64,000 bases of DNA, taken from the NCBI GenBank assembly GCA_029432775.1, contig JAROAZ010000001.1:558001-622000 (forward strand). The letters run 5' to 3'. The position numbers and the translations under genes are program-made. The notes beneath the pieces are model-generated. The model was given only the letters and a program-made list of their open reading frames with translations. It was not told where the DNA came from and searched no databases. Origin of the DNA: Pontiellaceae bacterium B12227 (GTDB lineage: Bacteria; Verrucomicrobiota; Kiritimatiellia; Kiritimatiellales; Pontiellaceae). Positions 35,482 to 43,188 of this stretch are shown piece after piece (positions within the stretch are counted from its first letter, which is position 1; every line of letters starts with the position of its first letter).

Positions 35482-38400
35482 TCATTGAATCTCCGCTTCT
35501 ACCTTGAAGAAGCCATTGGAGGGCGTGAGATCCAACTCGAGTGTATCCTCCGGCGGAGTCAGTGCGTTGGTCCAATTGCGGGCGACGACCCAGCTGGCCA
35601 GATCCGGGCTTTCCCAGATGCGGTAGAGCACACCGGTGGCACTCGGCCACGTGATCTCTATTTTTCCAGTGATTGGAAGCGGCAAGCCGTCGATGCCGAA
35701 TCCGGAGTTCGGATCGTAGGGATCGGTGCCTAATGCAATTTCCTGTGCATCGGTCAGTCCATCACCATCGGTGTCGACCACCACAACTGTGGTTTCGCGT
35801 TCCACCTTGATTACAACATTCGAGAAGGTGTAATCAGCGGTGCCGGAACTGAGGTTGCGACGGATGTGGAATTCATCAATGAAATCGATCTTAACGCCTT
35901 CATCGCGCGTGACCGCCATCGTAAACGAGTTGGCAGGCACGGCCGTGTTCTGAACCGTCCATGCCAGATCGTATTCCGTGCCGCCCTTGTAGGTGGCCGA
36001 GAGGATCATGTGGGCCGTCTCGTTGTTGTCATACAAGTCGTAGGCCGTGCCTTCGATGCCCGTATAACGAACCCGGTCTCCGCTGCTGTACAGATTTGCG
36101 GACATCGACCCGGCACTACCCGCCGATGAATCGATCGAACTATTTGCGAACTGATAGCTATCGGCCTGGTGCTTAATGCCCCAGCAGATCGCCTGCGCAT
36201 TGTCGCCCAATCCAAAACCAAGGCTCATTGCCGAACTATTGTAATCAATCGGATCGGTTGAAGCAACCACCTGCACATCACACTCCAGAATCACCGTCTC
36301 GCCCACGTTCCAGACGCGGTTGGAGCCGGGATAACCGACCGGACGAATCGCCTGCGATGCCGTTCCTGGCGCTGACCAGGAATTGGTGGCGGAAGCATCG
36401 AACTCCAGATAATCCACTGCGATTTGCGTTGTGGTTCCTCGCACCACGATTTGCAGTGTGGCCACATCGGTTCCGCCGTTGCCGTCGTCCACCTCGATGG
36501 TGAAACTATTTAGGCCGACATCGCCGCTCGATGGCATGCCGCCAAGCACGCCGTTGGTCGAAACAGTCAGCCAGGTCGGGATGCTGGTCAGGCTGTAGCT
36601 CAGGCTGTTGCCGTCAACATCGGTCGCGGCAATGCTTCCGGCGTAGGCAACATCCTGCGTGGCATGGCTTCCAATGATTGGATCCGCACTGAAAACCGGG
36701 TCGTCGTTCACCGGGTTGATTGTGATTGAGACCGTGGCAGCCGCACTGGTGGCGGAGCCGTCGCTGACGGTGAAGGTGAAGAGATCCGCACCGAAATAGT
36801 CGGCACCCGGTGCATAGGCCAGGTTCGGGGCACTTCCAGTTAATGTTCCAAAGGTTGGAAGAGATTCAACCGTAAAGGTCAGGTTGCTGCCTTCGGCATC
36901 GAAGCCGGTCAGCACGAGGTTGACCGAAATATCCTCCAGCGTGTTGGTACTCTGCGCATAGGCCACGGGCGGCGTATTGATTACCGCCGTTTCTTTAAAT
37001 GCCGCCTTGCCGAGGTTGGAGCCGATGCCGGCATGCCCGGAGGTGAAGATGGAGTCGGTGGCCTGCAGGCTTTGGCCGTCGTAGATCAGCTCAACGGTAT
37101 TGTCGGCACGGGCAAAGGAAATAGTCTTCCAGTCATTGGAAGCCAGTAGGATGGCCGAATCTGAGGCAAGGACAGAACCACTGCCGTTCTGTACGCGAAT
37201 GATCTGTGCGCCGTTGGTCGCGCTGACGGAGGTATAGAGATAATTTTCGTCGTCCTGATAGCCGAGAACAAGCGCCACATCCGCACCGGGCTGCCAGAAG
37301 AGGTCTTCCAAGGTCTGGACTCGCATCTCGATTTCTGTTTCGGGCGTGTTGGTATAAATACTGTAGGTGCTCAGTCGGTCCCCCGGCACGGCGGGCGTTT
37401 CGCCGAAGAGGATTTCGTAGGCCGGTTCCGCGCCATTGGAAACGCGCCAACGAGCGGGATCGCGCTCAAACCAATTGGAACGTTCGCCGAACGCACCGCT
37501 TGCAAAGGCCGGGTCGGCCGGCGGGTTGAGACGGCGGGAGAGCTGCGCATCATAGATGTTGGCCGGGCTGACACTGGTAATATTTTCAGTCCAATCGCGG
37601 GTAACCGTATGGCTGTCGGGCAGTGCAGTCGGCCCGATGATCGAGGTGCCAATATATTTATAGTTTCCGGGCTCGAAGGTATTGCTGCCAGTGAGATTCC
37701 AGTAGGTGTTACCATGGGCACCATGCGGCTGCGAGCCGGCGGTTCCACTGCTGCCATCGCCCCACGCGGTGGTGACGCCAGTGAACAGGTTTTCCATCGG
37801 GCAGTTACCGTGCAGGTCGAGGGTAATGGTCGCGGTGCCCGAAAGATCGCAAGCCACATTGCCGGTCGCCTTGTGGGTGAAGGTGATCGAATGGACAAAG
37901 GAATTGGTCTGATCAAAAACGATATTGCGGATCAGGTTGTTGCCGTCGTAATCCGCCGTTGGACCGTGATGCGCGGCGCGACCGGTGAAGAGCAGATCTT
38001 CCATATTGGAGTTACTACACCGGCCGAATGCCACAGGATTGTCGGCATTTTCGAACTCCATGCGGCGGATCCAGCCGTGTTCGACATATTTAAAATGAAT
38101 GCCGTTATATCCGTCTTCCTGAAGATGTTCCGGCACCGGTGTGTCGGGGAATTCCATCTTAAAGTCCTCTGCCCCGACTTCGCTCATGCCCTTGCGTTCA
38201 AAAACCTTCGGTTGCCACACGAGGCGGACATCGCAGCGCAACGGTTCGCGGAAGGTGACCAGCTTGCCGGAGACCCGTTCCACGGTATAGGGCCAGGTTC
38301 CGCTGCCGCCGCACCACGGGCTGGGGTCGGGGTTGAAGTCGGCTTGGTTGTTGTGCAGATGCAACCACAGGGATCCCTGCAGATCGGGCCCTTCCTCGGT

Positions 38401-40020
38401 CAAACCCAGATGGACCTTCTGGCCGGGCTGCCAGGACGGAGCGGAAGTGAGCAGCAGGGTACGGTCGCCGCGTTTGGCCTCTGCCGCTACGGTTTTGGAA
38501 TTGAAGGTGTTGTAGTTTCCGTTATTCCCTTCGAACTCGATCATATGGTCGTTCAGCGTGCTATCCCCAAAATCTTTCTGTGGGATGGGGCAATAGAGCA
38601 CCGTTCCGCCTGCATCACGCCCTGCCCCGCGAAGAATCAGATTGCCACGATTAATACTGACCATATTTTCGAGGAGGAACTGCCCCGATGGCATATAAAC
38701 AATCGCTCCAGCGGTTGAGGCGGCATTCACGGCGGCCTGAATGGCGGCGCTGTCATCGTTGCCGTCGTTGACGATTGCACCGTAATCCGTGATGTCATAA
38801 ACCGGCCAGTCGGCGTGATCAGGAATAGGGTCTTCGCCCCAGTGATAACCGGCATGAGACCAGTCGGGCAGACGGCTATAGGAATTCCACAGCTCTCCGT
38901 TCACGCCCCACAAAGACGAGTTGGTTCTGGCCGGATCGCCGTCGGCCACGTTGATCACGTCGATATCGACCTCAACCCCGGGCGAGCGGCTGGTGCCATC
39001 GGATACGCTAATCGCGATACGGTGCGTGGTGAACTGTTCAAAATCGAGTTTACTGCTGTCGGCTACAAAAATCTCGCCCGAAACCGGGTCGATACCGAAG
39101 GCGCCGATATCCACGGTTTTATCAAGAGAACCGACCGGTTCGATGCGCCAATCCGAGGCGACGAAGGTGGCGTTGGTTGAAAGAGCAACCGGGGTTCCGA
39201 TCGTAGTGCCATTGGCGGCATTTTCAGCAATGGAAAAACTCTGCCCGAACTCGACGCCGAAATCGTCGGAATAGAAGGGATGGGTCGGATCCATGACAAA
39301 CCCCCACTTGTTACGCAGTTCGAATTCAATGGTCTGAACCTGAAGCGCCGTGAGCGCTTTTTTATAAATGATGACTTCGCAAATGCGGCCGTCGAGCGCG
39401 TTGCGATCAAAGGTGGTGGCGTTGCCAAGCATGAGGTCGGAAGTGCCGGATGTATCCTGGGAAAGGGCTTCCTGTAGCGGTGGAGTCAAGCCATCCATGC
39501 CGGAATGGAGCGTGGAACCATCATAGCGGAAGCTGGTAAGATGCAGGTCGTAATCACGGTTTCCATGTTCCGTGCGCCCATCGCCGTAAAGTGCCATGTA
39601 TCCGCCGTAGCTCACGTTCCAGTAATGCACAGCGAAACGCTTGCTGAAAGTGGTCCATTCCACATCGGTTAAAATGGACTGAGTCTTAGAGGTATCATCC
39701 AATTGCGCCACCACAAAAACAGTGATTTCGTCGTTGGGGCCGCACTCGCTGCCACCCGTTATGCGCAGGCCGTCGTCTATGCCGTCGAACTCGATCGAGC
39801 CCTTGACGCTGTCGTAGGTGGGTCGGTTGGTGGAGGCAGGAGCAATGGCGTGGTTTCCGTTACCGCTCTTATCGTTCCATTGCTGCACCAGGCCGCCCGA
39901 GAACTGGATGGTGGATGCATCGGACGCATCCAGCCAAATGTCAGGATTATAGCCTGCACCATGGGCCAGTGCGGATAGGATCAACGTGGAAATAAGAAGC
40001 AGGCTGCGGTTATTTATCAT
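35482..40020 (-). CDS. Giant secreted multidomain beta-helix protein
   Basis: A 1512-residue exported protein; AAGGAA lies before the ATG at 40020. Domains in order: signal peptide; LamG-like sandwich (about 25-245); cadherin-like spacer; pectate-lyase-3-type beta-helix (about 350-830) starting SLWGVNGELWNSYSRLP; a second lectin-like domain (about 850-1000); two cadherin/Ig-like repeats (about 1010-1200); a beta-sandwich resembling the PEP-CTERM and 49897-50643 proteins (about 1210-1400); and a thrombospondin-3-like DTDGDGLTDAQE stretch before a C-terminal beta domain. It is probably cell-surface or released and cuts or binds polysaccharide. It has five palindrome copies, more than any other gene here, and a paralogous helix at 50682-52172. 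Confidence 0.88.
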   Translation of the reverse strand: MINNRSLLLISTLILSALAHGAGYNPDIWLDASDASTIQFSGGLVQQWNDKSGNGNHAIAPASTNRPTYDSVKGSIEFDGIDDGLRITGGSECGPNDEITVFVVAQLDDTSKTQSILTDVEWTTFSKRFAVHYWNVSYGGYMALYGDGRTEHGNRDYDLHLTSFRYDGSTLHSGMDGLTPPLQEALSQDTSGTSDLMLGNATTFDRNALDGRICEVIIYKKALTALQVQTIEFELRNKWGFVMDPTHPFYSDDFGVEFGQSFSIAENAANGTTIGTPVALSTNATFVASDWRIEPVGSLDKTVDIGAFGIDPVSGEIFVADSSKLDFEQFTTHRIAISVSDGTSRSPGVEVDIDVINVADGDPARTNSSLWGVNGELWNSYSRLPDWSHAGYHWGEDPIPDHADWPVYDITDYGAIVNDGNDDSAAIQAAVNAASTAGAIVYMPSGQFLLENMVSINRGNLILRGAGRDAGGTVLYCPIPQKDFGDSTLNDHMIEFEGNNGNYNTFNSKTVAAEAKRGDRTLLLTSAPSWQPGQKVHLGLTEEGPDLQGSLWLHLHNNQADFNPDPSPWCGGSGTWPYTVERVSGKLVTFREPLRCDVRLVWQPKVFERKGMSEVGAEDFKMEFPDTPVPEHLQEDGYNGIHFKYVEHGWIRRMEFENADNPVAFGRCSNSNMEDLLFTGRAAHHGPTADYDGNNLIRNIVFDQTNSFVHSITFTHKATGNVACDLSGTATITLDLHGNCPMENLFTGVTTAWGDGSSGTAGSQPHGAHGNTYWNLTGSNTFEPGNYKYIGTSIIGPTALPDSHTVTRDWTENITSVSPANIYDAQLSRRLNPPADPAFASGAFGERSNWFERDPARWRVSNGAEPAYEILFGETPAVPGDRLSTYSIYTNTPETEIEMRVQTLEDLFWQPGADVALVLGYQDDENYLYTSVSATNGAQIIRVQNGSGSVLASDSAILLASNDWKTISFARADNTVELIYDGQSLQATDSIFTSGHAGIGSNLGKAAFKETAVINTPPVAYAQSTNTLEDISVNLVLTGFDAEGSNLTFTVESLPTFGTLTGSAPNLAYAPGADYFGADLFTFTVSDGSATSAAATVSITINPVNDDPVFSADPIIGSHATQDVAYAGSIAATDVDGNSLSYSLTSIPTWLTVSTNGVLGGMPSSGDVGLNSFTIEVDDGNGGTDVATLQIVVRGTTTQIAVDYLEFDASATNSWSAPGTASQAIRPVGYPGSNRVWNVGETVILECDVQVVASTDPIDYNSSAMSLGFGLGDNAQAICWGIKHQADSYQFANSSIDSSAGSAGSMSANLYSSGDRVRYTGIEGTAYDLYDNNETAHMILSATYKGGTEYDLAWTVQNTAVPANSFTMAVTRDEGVKIDFIDEFHIRRNLSSGTADYTFSNVVIKVERETTVVVVDTDGDGLTDAQEIALGTDPYDPNSGFGIDGLPLPITGKIEITWPSATGVLYRIWESPDLASWVVARNWTNALTPPEDTLELDLTPSNGFFKVEAEIQ
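35664..35678. repeat. Interspersed palindrome, exact (TTCCAGTGATTGGAA)
   Basis: Exact match, encoding PITGK (third frame) near the C terminus of the giant protein. Confidence 0.8.
36669..36683. repeat. Interspersed palindrome, degenerate (TTCCAATGATTGGAT)
   Basis: One mismatch; minus strand reads DPIIGS. Confidence 0.65.
36846..36860. repeat. Interspersed palindrome, exact (TTCCAAAGGTTGGAA)
   Basis: Perfect arms, encoding LPTFGT. The same 15-mer recurs at 46447. Confidence 0.85.
37127..37141. repeat. Interspersed palindrome, exact (TTCCAGTCATTGGAA)
   Basis: Exact match, encoding SNDWK. Confidence 0.8.
37306..37320. repeat. Interspersed palindrome, degenerate (TTCCAAGGTCTGGAC)
   Basis: One mismatch to the consensus; encodes VQTLE, a shifted form of FQxLE. 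Confidence 0.55.
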
Positions 40021-40048
40021 GGGGTTCCTTAATTTTGTTGATAGACCC

Positions 40049-40063
40049 TTCCAGCCTCTGGAA
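40049..40063. repeat. Interspersed palindrome, exact, in a leader region
   Basis: TTCCAGCCTCTGGAA has complementary arms even at the variable inner base (G paired with C). It lies between the operator candidate at 40071 and the ribosome binding site of the giant gene, outside coding sequence. Confidence 0.85.
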
Positions 40064-40070
40064 GTTGAAA

Positions 40071-40086
40071 AATATACTGTTTTATT
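40071..40086. promoter_or_regulatory. Candidate operator, AATATA-CTGT-TTTATT
   Basis: Fifty bases upstream of the giant protein start; identical over 17 bases to the site upstream of the GH36-like gene, although the two genes run in opposite directions. Confidence 0.55.
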
Positions 40087-40276
40087 TTCAGGCTTTAGAG
40101 CCTCTTGCAAAACTCTTCGGGGGTGCCGAGGCGGTTATTCGTTAAAAAGTTATTGGTTATTAGGCCAACAAACTCAACTGCAGATGTATGCAGCGGCTAT
40201 CCCTGATAACAAATAACAGATAATTGCCTCTTAAACCCAAAGGGTTTTTCAAGATGCTCTCTCTTTAGCGCAAACG

Positions 40277-40302
40277 GGCTCCGCCGGTTTCGCGGCGGAG
40301 CC
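40277..40302 (-). terminator. Strong GC hairpin after the PEP-CTERM gene
   Basis: Perfect 9-bp arms GGCTCCGCC and GGCGGAGCC around an 8-base loop, 32 bases after the PEP-CTERM stop. The following T tract on the minus strand is weak (CGTTTG). Confidence 0.6.
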
Positions 40303-40334
40303 TTTACTTCTTCAATCCATGTCGTCAGAAGGGA

Positions 40335-41084
40335 TTAGATCATGAAACGACGGCGAATGAACAGCAGTCCACCACCAACCATCGCAACCAGTCCCAAGGT
40401 GGCCGGTTCCGGAATGACCTCAGACGTAAAGTTTGTGATGGCCAGCTGAGAATCAGGACTACCGGTCTGCAATGAATTCACACGAATCAGAAAGTTATCC
40501 AGGGAATCAAAGGTGAATCCGCTAACGGTAGCCGTCGCCGGAGCGGCCGTGCCCCACGTCCATGACAGGTCATAACTCTGCAACGCCGTTCTTTCTACAC
40601 TGAAGACCATATCGCCATTGTTGAACCCGCTTTCGAAATCGATAGCAGGATCACCAGCTATATTGGATCCGTTCCAAATGGTTCCAAAATTACCCGCACC
40701 ACCCGTCGAGGTATCCGCCCCGATACGCAGGTGATTATTTCCCCCATCAAGGAAAAAACTAACTCCGAGACCAACCGCTGTATCACTGTCCTGAATGCCG
40801 ATTGAAATGGAGCCCGACGAAGCCCAAAGAGGCACATTGGCCGTATTGTTTTTCATATTAAACGATGCCGTGTAGGTATCGCCCACGTTCAATGCCGTAT
40901 TCCGGTTATGGGTTCCCACTTCCTGGATTGCAGTCGTCAGCGAGCGTATAGATGTCGTCGCCGCGACATATGCGCTGTTCCGTTCGGCAGTCGTTCCGTT
41001 CTGCAGCAACAATTCGGCTTGCGAGCTGAATACCACCGAAGAAACCAACATGGCCAACTGTGCTGTTTTTATTATTTTCATCAT
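40335..41084 (-). CDS. PEP-CTERM sorting-domain protein
   Basis: A 249-residue secreted protein with AAGGAAGG before tandem ATG codons. The C terminus, PEPATLGLVAMVGGGLLF followed by RRR, is a classic PEP-CTERM signal, so the protein is probably processed by an exosortase encoded elsewhere. The body is a beta-sandwich (ALNVGDTYTASFNMKN, VGLGVSFFLDG, YDLSWTWG, DSLDNFLIRVN) like a domain of the giant helix protein and the 49897-50643 protein. No catalytic residues are apparent. It is probably a surface or matrix carbohydrate-binding factor. It follows the LamG-like gene, with the hairpin at 40277-40302 after it. Confidence 0.88.
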   Translation of the reverse strand: MMKIIKTAQLAMLVSSVVFSSQAELLLQNGTTAERNSAYVAATTSIRSLTTAIQEVGTHNRNTALNVGDTYTASFNMKNNTANVPLWASSGSISIGIQDSDTAVGLGVSFFLDGGNNHLRIGADTSTGGAGNFGTIWNGSNIAGDPAIDFESGFNNGDMVFSVERTALQSYDLSWTWGTAAPATATVSGFTFDSLDNFLIRVNSLQTGSPDSQLAITNFTSEVIPEPATLGLVAMVGGGLLFIRRRFMI

Positions 41085-41176
41085 GAGTTGCCTTCCTTTT
41101 ATTTTCTCTTAACTAACACTAGACGGGAAGCTCGGATTCACCGGGCTTCCCGACAGGAAATGCCTCGAACAAAACC

Positions 41177-42904
41177 TTAGGGCGTGAATTCAATCTGAAG
41201 CTGAATAAACTGCTTTGCCTCAACGTCGGTTGGAATACGGTTGGTGACCGCTGTGAAGTCGGCAGGCCCTGCACCGCGATCGATTTCATATCCGCTGGCA
41301 TCGGCCCAGTTCGTGTTCACCAGATCGGTGCCGTACTCGAAAATTGAACTCAGTCCGCGGGCAGCCGCATCGTCGCGCTCGTAGTAGATGTATTCGATGT
41401 AGTCGGTGCCACCGTCGTTGACGATGGATTGAACCGGAATATTACCCTGATCGGCCACATTGTCCGGTTCTCCGCCCCACATATATTCGGTCAAATTGTC
41501 GAGTTTATCGCCATCGGCATCATCAGCCATATCGGTATCCGTTCCCACGGAGTATCCACTCAACCAGGCACTGTAGTGCATCTCGGGGGTGACAACTCCC
41601 ATGGAAGAACCGAACGCGAGGCCGACCAGGGTGACCTGACCGGGATTGACCGAGGTCCAGACATTATCGAGCGAAGCCAGACCGCTGAATTCTCCGGAGC
41701 CCACATTGCGCTTATTCTGGTTGCCATAGCTTACCACGGTATTCGTATTGTCCGGATGCCATTCGTTGTTAAACGAGGAGATGGCTTCAATATAAACGCC
41801 GACATAGTTGGTGCCCAGTGTATAGCTGTTAGTGGCGGACCCGCCAGTCACTTTGCCAGCTTGCACGCCCCCAAGCAGTTGAGGTGCAGAGTATCCATCT
41901 GCCGCGCGAATCTGGAAAGCGCCTGGCTTCCAGTAAGCGGTTCCGTTACGAAGCGTTTCAACCGGAACCGTTCCGTCGGCGGTAACTGTGGTGTACCAAT
42001 AGCGGGTCGCAGAACCTGCGTACGGGTCTGCCGTGCCCATCGTAACCGGATCGAGGGTTGCAGTGCCTCCACCGATCACAACCGAGTCATTGCCCGGCTC
42101 ATCCTTGTTGGTTGAAGGCGCCACGACCACGATGACATCACCCGCCACTGCATCAAAGGTTTTGACCACATTGGTTTCCGCAGCATTGGAATCACCTGAT
42201 ATAAACCGATCGAATATATAGGCCCCTGCCGGCGGATCGTCAGAAACAAAATTCAAACTCATCTCGTCGACTTTCAATACCGCTCCCAGGGCTGCCTCAA
42301 AACCTTGTTTCTGCAAAAGGATGCGTACTATTGAGGGGATTGACAGGCCAGAAATGCTCTCTTTTTCTACCCCATCGAGAAAATAGGTGGCCGTTCCGTC
42401 ATCAAGATTAAAATCGATGCGCGCAACGGCATTGGAACCGGTCAAACCACCGACCCAATGGGTTTTATAGTTACTGTTTCCGCTAATAAACGTAAAGCCG
42501 AGCCCATTGACTGGGTCCAGCTTGGTTTGAATGGAAATCTGCTTATCTGTATTCGCAGCGTTACACAGCCGGTAGTTAAATTGGGCCAAAGCATTCGTGG
42601 ACTGAATGACCCATTGAGCAACCTTAATTTCCAGCGAATAATTTCCAGCGCTATCCGCCAGGTCCGGGAACGAATCAGATATTCCATACCCTCCGTCTCC
42701 AGCCAATACATCCAGATTGCCATTACCATCCGCAGCATACCGCGTGGCAGTCTGCCAACCCAACAGAGTTCCGACACTGCCCGAGTTGACACAGCTGCGA
42801 ATCTGCGTACCCGCCGCGTCATCAAATTTCCACTCTTCCAGAACTTGCCCTGAAGCACTCAAACCGGCTCCGGCCAACATTGCGACTGCAATCCACTTTT
42901 TCAT
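41177..42904 (-). CDS. Secreted LamG-like protein of unknown function
   Basis: A 575-residue exported protein. AAGGAG stands six bases before the ATG at 42904; the upstream ATG at 42910 abuts the binding site and the long frame to 43048 is rejected. Residues about 20-230 resemble a LamG/concanavalin sandwich (VLEEWKFDDAAGTQI, ARIDFNLDDGTATYFLDG). The middle is beta-rich. Near the C terminus DMADDADGDKLDNLTEYMWGG is a calcium-binding thrombospondin-3-like linker before a final beta domain. No enzyme motif is evident. It probably forms a unit with the PEP-CTERM gene and has an operator candidate 48 bases upstream. Confidence 0.8.
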   Translation of the reverse strand: MKKWIAVAMLAGAGLSASGQVLEEWKFDDAAGTQIRSCVNSGSVGTLLGWQTATRYAADGNGNLDVLAGDGGYGISDSFPDLADSAGNYSLEIKVAQWVIQSTNALAQFNYRLCNAANTDKQISIQTKLDPVNGLGFTFISGNSNYKTHWVGGLTGSNAVARIDFNLDDGTATYFLDGVEKESISGLSIPSIVRILLQKQGFEAALGAVLKVDEMSLNFVSDDPPAGAYIFDRFISGDSNAAETNVVKTFDAVAGDVIVVVAPSTNKDEPGNDSVVIGGGTATLDPVTMGTADPYAGSATRYWYTTVTADGTVPVETLRNGTAYWKPGAFQIRAADGYSAPQLLGGVQAGKVTGGSATNSYTLGTNYVGVYIEAISSFNNEWHPDNTNTVVSYGNQNKRNVGSGEFSGLASLDNVWTSVNPGQVTLVGLAFGSSMGVVTPEMHYSAWLSGYSVGTDTDMADDADGDKLDNLTEYMWGGEPDNVADQGNIPVQSIVNDGGTDYIEYIYYERDDAAARGLSSIFEYGTDLVNTNWADASGYEIDRGAGPADFTAVTNRIPTDVEAKQFIQLQIEFTP

Positions 42905-42951
42905 CTTCATCTCCTTTGTATGCATTAACTGACACCTCGAACACAAATTAT

Positions 42952-42967
42952 AATAAATTGTTTTATT
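42952..42967. promoter_or_regulatory. Candidate operator, AATAAA-TTGT-TTTATT, with adjacent -10 box
   Basis: Perfect 6-bp arms. On the minus strand TATAAT at 42947-42952 directly abuts it, so a bound protein would lie between -10 and -35. Confidence 0.6.
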
Positions 42968-43143
42968 CTTACTGTACACACTTAAACAAGTTAACTGCAA
43001 GAGGATAACAATTCCACGTTGTGGTTTATTCCCTTCCCGATCACTCAACTACGAGCGCTGACACAACCTTGACTAAAAATAGATACGGAGAGTCATCCAA
43101 GCTACTGGACACAAAATTATTATTTTTCATCCAATCCCTGTCC

Positions 43144-43159
43144 CTGATTCCGGAATCAG
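43144..43159. promoter_or_regulatory. Perfect 16-bp palindrome upstream of the kinase
   Basis: CTGATTCCGGAATCAG is fully self-complementary and lies 30 bases before the first possible kinase start, in the 284-base divergent gap. It differs from both other palindrome families. An operator for the kinase gene is possible. Confidence 0.45.
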
Positions 43160-43188
43160 CCCCGGTCGGCTAAAAAACCCTTGTCAAC

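Noticed and set aside
37471-37482. CCAATTGG near a TTGGAA
   Set aside because: Looks like the interspersed palindrome but has no three-base spacer; treated as chance.
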